A DNA stretch of 64,000 bases from Bacteroidetes bacterium UBA7662 (GTDB lineage Bacteria; Bacteroidota; Bacteroidia; UBA7662): assembly GCA_002483345.1 (NCBI GenBank), contig DLHS01000006.1, forward strand, positions 84,703 to 148,702. Reading direction: 5' to 3'. Every line of letters begins with the position of its first letter. The first letter of the stretch is position 1. Position numbers and translations under genes: made by a program. Under the pieces are notes generated by a model. It made no database searches and was not told the DNA's origin. It saw nothing but the letters and a program-made list of their open reading frames with translations. This document shows positions 33,223-42,480 of the stretch, piece after piece.

Positions 33223-36200
33223 TTATCGTTGCGATATCAGTTTACCCGTCTGAACAATGATTCCCTTGCTGATTACACGGTAGAAATAAACCCCCGTGGC
33301 TAAATCAAAAGTTTCAAAGCTCATAGCTTCTTTGGTAATGGAGCTTTCGATAATCTTCACACCCATGCCGTTGTAAACAACCAGATTGGCTTCATCCAGA
33401 CTACCCGTCGACTTGAGGATAGCGCTTAAAGAACCTGAAAAGGGATTCGGATAAAGTACAGCCACTTTGCCTGCTTCGTCTCCCGATATATCATCGATGC
33501 CGATGGGTATACAAACCAGCAAAGAGGCATTGTCGGAACGGATATCCAGCCCGCAATTACCTGAGACCACCACATTGTAGTTGAAATCATTATCGGTCAG
33601 GCTGGCCGGATCAAGCACCAGTGTATTGGTGTTCGCACCTGAGATATGTCCGCCGTCGATTAAGTCGAGGGTACCCCTGCGCCATTGGTAAGTCAGGCCG
33701 TCGCCTGTGGCTGTTACGGTGAACGCCACACTACATCCGATACAGGTGATGGTATCTTTGGGTTGGGTCATGAAGAACGGAGCATTTTCGATGGTCAGAC
33801 TAACGTCTGTCGACCGTGCATCCGGGATGCAAATACCTGTCACTACCAGATAATAATCTGTGGCTGCATCTGCGGTGGTAGCCGGGTTGATGGTGAAGGT
33901 GTTGGTAGTAGTACCACTGAGATTACCGCCATCGGTCAGGGCTGTTGCACCTCTGAACCACTGGTAAGAGATGCCGCTACCCAGGGCCGTTGCGGTAAAG
34001 GTTACCGTTCCGCCATTACAAACAGCCTGATCAGCAGGTTGCATTTGTATAACTGGCAGTTCGTTGACACTCAAGGCAGCATCGGCCGACGTTACACCTG
34101 GTGTACAGGTTCCCCCCACCACTACATTGTAATCGGCAGCTACATCTGCAAACGAAACCGGATTTAAGGTAAGGGTGGCACTGTTGGCACCCGACACGTT
34201 GCCTGTATTGGTCAGGTTAACGATGCCTTTACGCCATTGATAAAACAATCCTGAACCAGCTGCACTGACGGTGAAACTCACCGAACTTCCTTCACAAACG
34301 GTTTGCGTTGTCGGATTTGCATTAATCGTTGGGGCAGTATTGACTACCAGGGCCGCATCGGCTGACACAACCGGAGGTGTACAGGTACCCGTTATGACGA
34401 CATTATAATCAGTCGCCGCATCGGCAAGTGCTACACTGCTGATGGCCAGGGTAGCGGTAGTTACACCCGTAATTGTTCCGGCATTTGCCAGATTAACTAT
34501 GCCTCTGCGCCATTGGTAGGTTAAACCGGCTCCTGTGACCGTCACGGTGAAAGTGGTGGGAGCACCCAGACAAACCGATTGAAGAACGGGTTGATTGGTG
34601 ATAACCGGTGCAGTATTTACCACAACTGCGGCAAAAACAGAGGTATCTGAAGGCAAACAGCTTCCCGATACAATCACATTGTAGTTAAAACCACTATCGG
34701 CAACACTTATCGGATTGATTGTCAGGGTTGCGCTGTTTACACCCGCTATGTTACCGGTATTGGTAAGCAGCGTGCTGCCTTTTCTCCATTGGTAATTCAG
34801 GCCGGTACCTGTAGCCACAACCGATAAACTCATGGAAGCACCGGCACACAAGGTTTGCGCGACAGGCTCTGTAGTAATAACAGGTAAGGCGTTGACGGTA
34901 AGTGCTGCAAAAACAGAGGTATCTGGTATGCCACAACTTCCGGTTACGATTACGTTGTAATTAACAGCTGCATCTGAAAGTGCCGCTGGATTCAGGACAA
35001 GCGTACTGCTTTGAGCACCTGAAATATTTCCTGCATTCAGCAAAACCACATTGCCTCTTCTCCACTGGTAAAGCAGTCCGCTGCCGGTAGCTCCTACTGA
35101 GAAACTGACCGTGCTGCCAACACAAACGGTTTGTGCTATGGGTTCAACCGTAATCAAGGTCTGCAAATTCACCGTGAGGGTGGCATTTACAGAAGTATCG
35201 TTAGGCAAACAACCTCCGGACACAATTACATTGTAATTCGATGCGGTGTCCGTGATTAAAGCAGGATTGATAATCAAAACCGGACTGTTGGCGCCCGACA
35301 CCGTTCCTGCATTCAGCAGGTTTACGTTGCCTTTGCGCCATTGATAAGTCAGGCCTGACCCGGTAGCTGTTACCGAGAAAGATACAGATGCACCGGTACA
35401 AACCGTCTGCCCTACAGGTTCTGCAGTAATTACCGGAGGTGTTGCTAAAAACAGGCCGGCAAAATCAGAGGTATCCAAAGAACCGCAAAGGCCGGTAACA
35501 ATTACATTGTAATTGAAAGCTGAATCAGCAAAGCCGGCAACATTGATCATCAGGGTAGCTGAGTTGGCACCTGATACATTGGCGCTGTTCAAAACATTCA
35601 CATTGCCTCTGCGCCATTGGTAGGCAAGTCCGCCGCCTGTTACAGTCACTGAGAAAGTGGCAGGATTGCCCAGACAAACAACCTGATTGCCTGGCTGGCC
35701 TGTTATCTGCAAAGCAGCATCGATTGTCAGACTGACATTTACAGAAGTATCCGCCGGTAAACAACTACCTGATACAATGACATTGTAAAAGGAAGACGTA
35801 TCGGTGTTACTTATCGCACTGATAAACAAAGTGTCGTCGGTTGCGCCGAGGATATTACCTGCGTTTACCAGGTTTACATTGCCCTTGCGCCATTGGTAAG
35901 TAAGACCAGGGCCCGTTGCCGCAACAGAAAAGAAAGCAGTACTGCCCGCACAGGCGGTTTTGCTCACAGGTTCAACCGTGATGGTGGTAACGGCTCCAAA
36001 AGACAGGCTCACCAGATTCGAAGTGTCGGCCGGACCGCAGAGTCCGCTTACAATTACATTGTAATTGAAAGCTGTATCTCCGGCACCGGTGCTAAGCACT
36101 GTAAACACATTGGAATCTGCCCCTGTGATATTCACCCCATTGACCAGATTCACATTGCCTTTGCGCCATTGATAGCTAAGATTGATTCCCGTGGCTGTCA

Positions 36201-37887
36201 CGGAAAAAGAAGCCGGAGCGCCTAAACAGCTTGTCTGGTTAACCGGCTGACCGGTAATCTGCGTATTCGGGTTGATATTGAGTTTTACGGCAACAGAAGT
36301 ATCGTTGGGTAAAGAAGAACCGCTCACGATTACAGTATAGGTACCCGCGGTATCGGCTGCTGTGGCAGGATTGATTCTCAGTGAATCGCTGGTTGCACCG
36401 GCAATGTTTAATCCGTTTACCAGATTTACACCATTCCGCTGCCATTGATATACCAGGCTGTCGCCGGTGGCTACCACGGTGAAAAGGGCAGACTGACTAT
36501 CACATACCGTCTGACTTACAGGTTCACTGGTTATCTCCGGTGAAGGCACCAGGCTACAATTCTGAAAAGAACGGATGGTATCCGCCTCCGTATTCAAGAG
36601 GCCGGTGGTTGTCATCAAACGGCCATCTACCCGTACCCCTGAAGCCACGTTGATGGCTCCGTTGTTCACTACAACCGTTCCTTTAAAGAAGGAGTTACCG
36701 GCAATTGAAAGCGCCCCATCTACTTTCCAGTATACTTTGTTGGCTTTGGCCTCATTGATCAGTATGACCTTGGAACCGGCATTCGTTGTCAAAGCACCAT
36801 TGACGGTGATTACGAAGACTGCGGTTGAATCGCCCATGGCATCCAGGAAGAGTGAGTCATCAAATTGTGTGGCTGCATCCAGCAGATATACATGCGGGGT
36901 AAGAATCAGGTTCCTGCCAAATTGAGCAGGTTCCATTAATTCAATATCTACAGGCAAAGTATTCAGATAGGTATACATCGCTGCCAGGCTATCTGCTGCC
37001 CTTGCTGTTATTGAATCGGGAATCAGGTGAATGGTACCTTCCACCAACAAGGAGTCAAAACCTGTCGTCAAGGCTACATTCGTACCTACGTCACCTGTTA
37101 CACGGCTAATACCTGTATTGGTTACGGCTCCGCTTGCGGAGAAAAGTGCAAAACAGGCCAGATCACCCATATTAGGTTCGGCGGGTCCTGTTAAAGGTAT
37201 ACTACCACAACCTACAGGCACATTCGCACTGATTCCGTTAACGGTAATGGCACCCACGGTGGTGAACAAACGTCCTTCAAGACTATCGAGGGTATTCAGA
37301 ATGATAGCGCCGTTGTTCACGATAAAGGTACCGCGCACAAAGTTGCCGGTAGCCAGTGTCATAGCTCCCTCTACCTGCCAGTATACATTACACGCCTGAG
37401 CACCATTCACCAGATGCACCTTTGCACCCGATGCGGATGTCATCTGCCCCATAATGCGAATGATAAAGTAGGCATTGCTGTCGCCTTCGGCATCGAGATA
37501 AAGATTGCCGCTGAGTTGAGAAGCGGCCCCCAGTTCATAAGTACCCGAAATAAGGGTATCACCATTTCCAAAAGGACTGGCTATGAAAAAATTGGGTGTG
37601 ACCGTATCGATCTGACCGTAAGCCACGAGCAAATCCGTCGCAGCATTGGCGCTGGCCGTATCCTGATCGTGCATACCTCCGTTCACATTACCAAATCCGG
37701 TACTGGACCCAACATTGGTCCCGACCTTTCCGGAAATTTGCGAGATTCCTGTGTGACTTACAGGACCATTTGCTGAGAACAACACAAAACTTCCGGCCCT
37801 ACCCAGATTGGGTGTCTGACCAAAACTCAGTTGCTGCATTCCCAGAAAAACGATGACCGTAACTACACAACGTAGAAATGTTTTCAT
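33223..37887 (-). CDS. Large ice-binding-like (DUF3494) / Ig-like repeat surface protein with T9SS sorting domain
   Basis: 1554 aa. Signal peptide 1-23 (ends SFGQ). Two tandem DUF3494 ice-binding-like domains follow (about 27-230 and 240-445, each with GTNVG/GTNVA and VNNGAI segments). Then come eleven Ig-like units of about 85 residues, each with a QPxxQxxC start and a YQWR core (QW plus Asn-rich linkers). The end is a type A T9SS sorting domain (VLYPNPFSG...GVYFYRVISKG). It is likely secreted and attached at the cell surface. DUF3494 members bind ice or act in adhesion; ice binding is not shown here. Confidence 0.85.
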   Translation of the reverse strand: MKTFLRCVVTVIVFLGMQQLSFGQTPNLGRAGSFVLFSANGPVSHTGISQISGKVGTNVGSSTGFGNVNGGMHDQDTASANAATDLLVAYGQIDTVTPNFFIASPFGNGDTLISGTYELGAASQLSGNLYLDAEGDSNAYFIIRIMGQMTSASGAKVHLVNGAQACNVYWQVEGAMTLATGNFVRGTFIVNNGAIILNTLDSLEGRLFTTVGAITVNGISANVPVGCGSIPLTGPAEPNMGDLACFALFSASGAVTNTGISRVTGDVGTNVALTTGFDSLLVEGTIHLIPDSITARAADSLAAMYTYLNTLPVDIELMEPAQFGRNLILTPHVYLLDAATQFDDSLFLDAMGDSTAVFVITVNGALTTNAGSKVILINEAKANKVYWKVDGALSIAGNSFFKGTVVVNNGAINVASGVRVDGRLMTTTGLLNTEADTIRSFQNCSLVPSPEITSEPVSQTVCDSQSALFTVVATGDSLVYQWQRNGVNLVNGLNIAGATSDSLRINPATAADTAGTYTVIVSGSSLPNDTSVAVKLNINPNTQITGQPVNQTSCLGAPASFSVTATGINLSYQWRKGNVNLVNGVNITGADSNVFTVLSTGAGDTAFNYNVIVSGLCGPADTSNLVSLSFGAVTTITVEPVSKTACAGSTAFFSVAATGPGLTYQWRKGNVNLVNAGNILGATDDTLFISAISNTDTSSFYNVIVSGSCLPADTSVNVSLTIDAALQITGQPGNQVVCLGNPATFSVTVTGGGLAYQWRRGNVNVLNSANVSGANSATLMINVAGFADSAFNYNVIVTGLCGSLDTSDFAGLFLATPPVITAEPVGQTVCTGASVSFSVTATGSGLTYQWRKGNVNLLNAGTVSGANSPVLIINPALITDTASNYNVIVSGGCLPNDTSVNATLTVNLQTLITVEPIAQTVCVGSTVSFSVGATGSGLLYQWRRGNVVLLNAGNISGAQSSTLVLNPAALSDAAVNYNVIVTGSCGIPDTSVFAALTVNALPVITTEPVAQTLCAGASMSLSVVATGTGLNYQWRKGSTLLTNTGNIAGVNSATLTINPISVADSGFNYNVIVSGSCLPSDTSVFAAVVVNTAPVITNQPVLQSVCLGAPTTFTVTVTGAGLTYQWRRGIVNLANAGTITGVTTATLAISSVALADAATDYNVVITGTCTPPVVSADAALVVNTAPTINANPTTQTVCEGSSVSFTVSAAGSGLFYQWRKGIVNLTNTGNVSGANSATLTLNPVSFADVAADYNVVVGGTCTPGVTSADAALSVNELPVIQMQPADQAVCNGGTVTFTATALGSGISYQWFRGATALTDGGNLSGTTTNTFTINPATTADAATDYYLVVTGICIPDARSTDVSLTIENAPFFMTQPKDTITCIGCSVAFTVTATGDGLTYQWRRGTLDLIDGGHISGANTNTLVLDPASLTDNDFNYNVVVSGNCGLDIRSDNASLLVCIPIGIDDISGDEAGKVAVLYPNPFSGSLSAILKSTGSLDEANLVVYNGMGVKIIESSITKEAMSFETFDLATGVYFYRVISKGIIVQTGKLISQR

Positions 37888-37903
37888 ATTGTTTTATTAC
37901 TTG

Positions 37904-37923
37904 ATGTGAATTAATTTTCACAT
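37904..37923. promoter_or_regulatory. ATGTGAA-N6-TTCACAT inverted repeat
   Basis: Perfect 7-bp arms (37904-37910 and 37917-37923) lie 17 bp upstream of the surface-protein start, inside its likely promoter. It may be a regulator binding site. The TGTGA-N8-TCACA spacing differs from the CRP consensus (N6). Confidence 0.4.
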
Positions 37924-38138
37924 GCTGAAAGGTAGCCTGATCCGCGAACGAAAGTCTTACAGTCACCTGATTAAGTCTTGCAGATTTCACGCATTGAAAC
38001 AATCAAATAAGGCTTGTCATTAAATCAATGTCGCTTATTCTATAAATTATTACAAAGTGTTTTCAATAACAAACACAATCAGTGGTGTTTATTATTCCCT
38101 GTGGCCTGATCCGGAATAATATCCGCTTTTTATTTACA

Positions 38139-38172
38139 TAAAAAAGGCCACCCGTTACTTTCGGGTGGCCTT
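38139..38172 (-). terminator. Terminator of the OmpA-family gene
   Basis: On the minus strand AAGGCCACCCG pairs with CGGGTGGCCTT around AAAGTAA, followed by a T run. It lies about 28 bp after the stop at 38200. Confidence 0.85.
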
Positions 38173-38199
38173 TAGATAACCTTAAATATTCAAAGGAAA

Positions 38200-40275
38200 T
38201 TACTTTTTCGGGAGTATGTCGATCAGGACAGTACGATTGTAAAAACGTTCCTCCGGATAGGTATTCTCAAACGGGGTCAGGCTGTTGTCTTCTCCAAAAC
38301 CATGCACCTCAAAGGTGACATCTTTCCGTCCGGTCCTTTTCAATTCTGCTTCGAGTATGCGACGTACGTCATTGGCTCTTGCAAGTGACAGGCGTTTGTT
38401 GTTATCAGCATTTCCGATGTTATCTGTATATCCATGAATGTACACACGTCCGTTCTGGGGGATTTTTTTGGAAACTATCTCCGTGAGGTATTTTTCATAA
38501 ATCTTGATGGCTTTGCTGTTATTGAACTCGTAGATAACACTGTAGCGATATCCTTGTTCATTGGCATCAGGCATCCACAACACCATCTGTAAACTGGTAT
38601 CCCGTTGCAGGGTAGTACCGTCTTTTCTGGTTCCTGTCATCGTAACCCGGTACTGACCGGAAGGACGTGTACCCAGAATGTCTTTGCCAGGGATACTGAC
38701 TTTTTCTTCTGTATAAGGCCCGAAGTTTTGTGCTACGCCCGCTTCATCTTTCACTTCAAACGACCATGATTTGAGTTCTTTCTTTTTATCAATAGCCTCA
38801 AAGGTCACATAACTTTCAATGGGTGCTGTTTGTACAACCTGAAGCTCTACAGGTTTAAGCGGGACATTGGCACCGGTGCTGAATTCCATTAGCAACGCTG
38901 GTGAGCTGGTTTCAATGGATACCCGACGATCACCTTCACGCAACTGAACCAATTCCTGTGTGCCACCCGGTTTTTCTGAAGCCAGAACAGGTTTCGTCCG
39001 GCCGGATATGGCTATCCTGTTGGGCTCAATCGCAAAAATGTTTACCAGGTAGTTTTTCACGGAAGCAGACATGGCTTTGCCATCTTCAGGTCCTTTTTCA
39101 GAAGAGCCTACCAGACTCACGGTTGCATTCGGATTTTTCTGCATTCTGTCGCCCAGTACATTCAGTACATTATAATACACAACCATCTGGCGATTAGAAC
39201 GGCCCGACAAACGTTTAGGCGCAAAAACTTCGAGTTGGTCTTCTTTGAAGTCCTTGACCTCATCACGCTTCAGCAACACATATCTTTCCGGTATTTCGGT
39301 TGATCCCAACTCAAAGAATACATAGTTACGAATCGGGAAAGTCTCCCGCATTCTGCGTTCCACGGGAATATTGGCAGGTGCGTATACCGCAAGCCTCACC
39401 TGAGACTTCGCAGCAGCAGCCGGAACCACCGGCAGCAACACGCGGTCACCTTCCTGTGGTTCAACCTTATGACCTCTTCCGAATTTCAAGGCGGCACCTA
39501 CTCTTACGGTCGTCAGATTCCAGGTCTCGGTGGTTCTGGGGTTTTGTCCGAAGTAAGGATGAAAGGAGACAAAAGGAGCCAATACCGTTTTGGTTTTGTT
39601 TTCTTCATTGCTCAGCTCAATATCCCAGGCTGCACCAATTTGCATGGATAAGAGTGTAGCACTCATCTCACTGAAATCACCCTTAACAGCCGGATCTGCC
39701 ACCTGGTCAGGAAAGGCAGGATTAGTCCCGAGCTGATAATTGTATGACTTATTCATGTTAAAAGCCACCCGTGGCCCTCCAAAGAGGTAAAAATTTGATT
39801 TAAAAGGGGCAAAACGAAGATTAGGCTCTATCGTAAGATAGTTGAGTCTGGTGGAAAGATCCGCCGGACAATCACAAGCTGTCAACTGCTCATCAAAAGT
39901 TCCCTTGCGGCTGTCGTATCCTACCTGAAGCATAAATCCCCAACGTGCATCCGGACGGTGAAAAGCAACCATAGGCGCTGCAAACAAACCCAGTCCGAGC
40001 CCATTGTGAAAGGTAACAGGCGGTGTAAAGCCTGCATCCAACCTGTTGGTTGAACCCCGGTAGAAGTTCACATTACCTCCCACAGCCACTCCAAACCACC
40101 AGTTCGGATGGGTATAAACGGTTGCCTTTCCGGTTGGAGTAGCCGTTCTTGCTGTATCTTGTGCAATTGCCGGCATTTGAAGCGAAAGGAAAACAAGTAT
40201 GCCTAAAAGCAGTCCCCGCTTTCTCAGGACTTGCAACGAAGGCAAATCCATGCTGATATCAATGTTAAATTTCAT
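38200..40275 (-). CDS. OmpA-family outer-membrane protein
   Basis: 691 aa. N-terminal signal (hydrophobic 22-38, ends AIAQ). The first part (about 50-270) is strand-rich with aromatic ends and may be a beta-barrel. The middle is an extended region. The C-terminal about 110 residues are an OmpA peptidoglycan-binding domain: VIYEFNNSKAIKIYEKYLTE, HGYTDNIGNADNNKRLSLAR, and RVIL-type end (RTVLIDILPKK). It lies 9 bp from the upstream ice-binding-like lipoprotein gene, so they form one operon. It probably links the surface layer to the cell wall. Confidence 0.8.
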   Translation of the reverse strand: MKFNIDISMDLPSLQVLRKRGLLLGILVFLSLQMPAIAQDTARTATPTGKATVYTHPNWWFGVAVGGNVNFYRGSTNRLDAGFTPPVTFHNGLGLGLFAAPMVAFHRPDARWGFMLQVGYDSRKGTFDEQLTACDCPADLSTRLNYLTIEPNLRFAPFKSNFYLFGGPRVAFNMNKSYNYQLGTNPAFPDQVADPAVKGDFSEMSATLLSMQIGAAWDIELSNEENKTKTVLAPFVSFHPYFGQNPRTTETWNLTTVRVGAALKFGRGHKVEPQEGDRVLLPVVPAAAAKSQVRLAVYAPANIPVERRMRETFPIRNYVFFELGSTEIPERYVLLKRDEVKDFKEDQLEVFAPKRLSGRSNRQMVVYYNVLNVLGDRMQKNPNATVSLVGSSEKGPEDGKAMSASVKNYLVNIFAIEPNRIAISGRTKPVLASEKPGGTQELVQLREGDRRVSIETSSPALLMEFSTGANVPLKPVELQVVQTAPIESYVTFEAIDKKKELKSWSFEVKDEAGVAQNFGPYTEEKVSIPGKDILGTRPSGQYRVTMTGTRKDGTTLQRDTSLQMVLWMPDANEQGYRYSVIYEFNNSKAIKIYEKYLTEIVSKKIPQNGRVYIHGYTDNIGNADNNKRLSLARANDVRRILEAELKRTGRKDVTFEVHGFGEDNSLTPFENTYPEERFYNRTVLIDILPKK

Positions 40276-40284
40276 GGTTATAGC

Positions 40285-41988
40285 TTAAGGTTTGGTGATG
40301 GTATTCCCGCTGGTCATGACCACCGATCCGTTTCTGGCGAGCATCCTGCCTTCTGCAACAGCACCTGAATTCATGGTGATGGATTGCAGCGCGAGGACAT
40401 TTCCTTTAAAGACAGTGAAGTCACCAATGGTGGCAGAACTACCTGTTTGCCAGAACACATTTTTGGCCTGTGCGCCACCTGCCAGGATGACACTGCCACC
40501 AGCACCACCCACGGTGGTAAAGGCGGAGGCTACCTGGAATATCCAGACAGCATTTGCATCTCCCTGCGCATCAAGTGTCAGATTGCCGGATTGAATTAGC
40601 ATGGAAGAGGTCGATTTATAGATGCCGGGGGCAAGTGTTGTGCCTCCGAGGTCACCGGATACCGTCTGGGGTGCGGGGGTTGTTGCCCCTGCTGCAAAGT
40701 CGTAGGCTGCCACCAGATCAAGCTGGGCTTGCTGGAGCATGACCGCTGTGCCGGCTGGTATAAGGTCATCTGCGGCATAGATGGCGCCGTTAATCACAAC
40801 AGCAGGTGGGAAACCTACTACCGAAACCCTGAATCCGGGATAAATCCCTACATCCAGATCATGTATTTCGCTGAAACCGGCATCGTTTCTGACACCCACG
40901 CCGGCTATGATGGCAAAACGTGCAACGGTATTCAAATCAACGACTGTTGGCCCTAAAGGTGCCCGGGTAGAGAAGTTCCATTCATAATCGTTGTCGAGGG
41001 GTGTTCCGTTCATATCCATGGCGCCGGTGGTAATGGTAGCCATATAGGTAACTCCTGAAAGCAACGGAACATCTGGTGTAAAGGTGGCGGTATTACCTGC
41101 ATAGGTCACCAAACCATTTACCGTATTGGCTCCCTGCATGACCAGGAAAGTAGTCGACAAAATGGTCAGCTCATCCATGGGTACACTGAAGGTGGCCGTA
41201 ACCGGCACATTGAGTTCCACCCCTGCCTCGTTGGCAGCCGGAGTTGTCGACACCACGGTTGGTGCTGCTATGCTGGAAGTAGTAAAGCTCCACGAAAAGG
41301 CATTCTGTAAAGGAACGCCGGTGGTGCTCTGTGCTCCTCTGGTAACTGTTGCTGTATAAACGGTATTGTTCAACAACTGATTATCAGGGGTGAAATAGGT
41401 AACTGCATTGGCATAGGTTACCGTTCCGCTCACCGGAATATTTCCTTGCGACAACAGGAATGTGCTGTTGTTTAAGGTAGCCGCATCCATTGGCATGTTA
41501 AAACATGCCTTGACAACCTTGTTTACGATCACATTAACGGCATCTACCGGAGGATCTGAGCAAACAACCATGGGAGATAAGACGGTACCTGTTGAGAATG
41601 TCCATACATAATCTTCCTGCAGGGCATTACCCATCGGGTCTTTGGCCGTTCGTTTAATCGTTGCCCGATAAGTTGTGTTTTCCGCCAGCAAGCTGTCAGG
41701 CCTGAAACTCAGTGTAGAAGTGGCATCATCGTAGGTTAGGGTTCCGGGAAGTGCCGGAGAAGCCTCCAATGTAAAAACACCATCGGTCATGGTGGCAGGG
41801 TTCATTTTCCCTTTGAAAGTAGCCCGGACAATCTGGTCGAGCGGTACGCCCACTGCCCCGCGAAGGGGTATGGTAGAGAGTACTTCAGGGCAGGTTCCGG
41901 TTACCTCTTGAAAGGTGTCCTTCTTACAACCACCCAGCAGGACGGCTATCAGTAAGGATAAAAGGGTTAGTAATTTTCTTGGTCTCAT
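40285..41988 (-). CDS. Ice-binding-like (DUF3494) lipoprotein with bacterial Ig-like domains
   Basis: 567 aa. Lipoprotein signal with LLGG-C21. Three bacterial Ig-like (Big_5 type) units of about 105 residues follow, each with P-x-x-A-x-x-V-x-x-N/D and a YxATI/VT strand (YRATIKRTAKDPMGNAL, YTATVTRGAQSTTGVPL, YMATITTGAMDMNGTPL). The C-terminal about 215 residues are a DUF3494 ice-binding-like domain (LGGTTLAPGIYKSTSSMLIQ, GDANAVWIFQVASAFTT). It should be anchored at the outer membrane. First gene of the operon with the OmpA-family gene. Confidence 0.85.
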   Translation of the reverse strand: MRPRKLLTLLSLLIAVLLGGCKKDTFQEVTGTCPEVLSTIPLRGAVGVPLDQIVRATFKGKMNPATMTDGVFTLEASPALPGTLTYDDATSTLSFRPDSLLAENTTYRATIKRTAKDPMGNALQEDYVWTFSTGTVLSPMVVCSDPPVDAVNVIVNKVVKACFNMPMDAATLNNSTFLLSQGNIPVSGTVTYANAVTYFTPDNQLLNNTVYTATVTRGAQSTTGVPLQNAFSWSFTTSSIAAPTVVSTTPAANEAGVELNVPVTATFSVPMDELTILSTTFLVMQGANTVNGLVTYAGNTATFTPDVPLLSGVTYMATITTGAMDMNGTPLDNDYEWNFSTRAPLGPTVVDLNTVARFAIIAGVGVRNDAGFSEIHDLDVGIYPGFRVSVVGFPPAVVINGAIYAADDLIPAGTAVMLQQAQLDLVAAYDFAAGATTPAPQTVSGDLGGTTLAPGIYKSTSSMLIQSGNLTLDAQGDANAVWIFQVASAFTTVGGAGGSVILAGGAQAKNVFWQTGSSATIGDFTVFKGNVLALQSITMNSGAVAEGRMLARNGSVVMTSGNTITKP

Positions 41989-42263
41989 GTGGATTGATTT
42001 ACTGTACCAAAGGCAGCATCATAATAGCATGCCTTAGCACCATCAAAGGTGGTTACCACTCAATCCTGCGGTGTTACTTATAAAACCATTTATGTTGTAT
42101 AGTTTACTGAAAAGTCCGGCTTTGCCACGAATTAGGTCAAAAACAGCTACCAAAATGCGATTCCTGGCATAAAAAGGCATATTTATCCGGCAATCTGTAT
42201 TTCTACCAAAACAGTATATGCTTAGCCCTACCGGGTCACCACAAAAGGCTGTAAAAAAGATTT
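41989..42263. other. Intergenic space upstream of the ice-binding-like operon
   Basis: No gene is seen. A small CACC-N6-GGTG palindrome lies near 42041-42054. The minus-strand promoter should lie here, but no clear TAnnTTTG could be chosen. The decayed pth copy starts at about 42264. Confidence 0.4.
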
Positions 42264-42421
42264 CAGTATCGGCGCGATTTCGCCAAAGGCGAGCAGCTGG
42301 CTTATTTGGCCGGGGATTTCCATCGTCGGATCGGAGTATGGAACAGGCATACGGAATGCATCAACTCCATCAAAAATCCTGTCACAGGGGTTTGCCTTTG
42401 ACAACGAGCGATTTTAACAAA
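42264..42421 (+). pseudogene. Decayed copy of the pth 3' end
   Basis: Aligns end to end with 32902-33069 of pth. It shares ATCGGC-GCGATTTCGCCAAAGG near the start, CCATCAAAA in the middle and TTTTAACAA at the end. One frame still reads RGLPLTTSDFNK against RGLPLTMTDFNK of Pth, and FPSSD against FPSSE. A single-base gap near the start breaks the frame, and there is no start codon. It is followed by the same repeat type that follows pth. Confidence 0.8.
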
Positions 42422-42423
42422 AA

Positions 42424-42480
42424 ACCTCCGCGCCTCCATGCCCTCAGTGGTTTAACCACGGAGTTCACGGAGGCACGGTG
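42424..42480. repeat. cacggagg-family inverted repeat, copy 3
   Basis: CCTCCGCGCCTCCATGCCCT and on through GTGGTTTAACCACGGAG to CACGGAGGCACGG. The inner GTGGTTTAACCAC is a perfect hairpin. It lies right beside the glmS stop and may act as its terminator. Confidence 0.7.

Noticed and set aside
37904..37923. CRP binding site
   Set aside because: The TGTGA and TCACA halves are 8 bp apart instead of 6, so only a generic inverted repeat is claimed.
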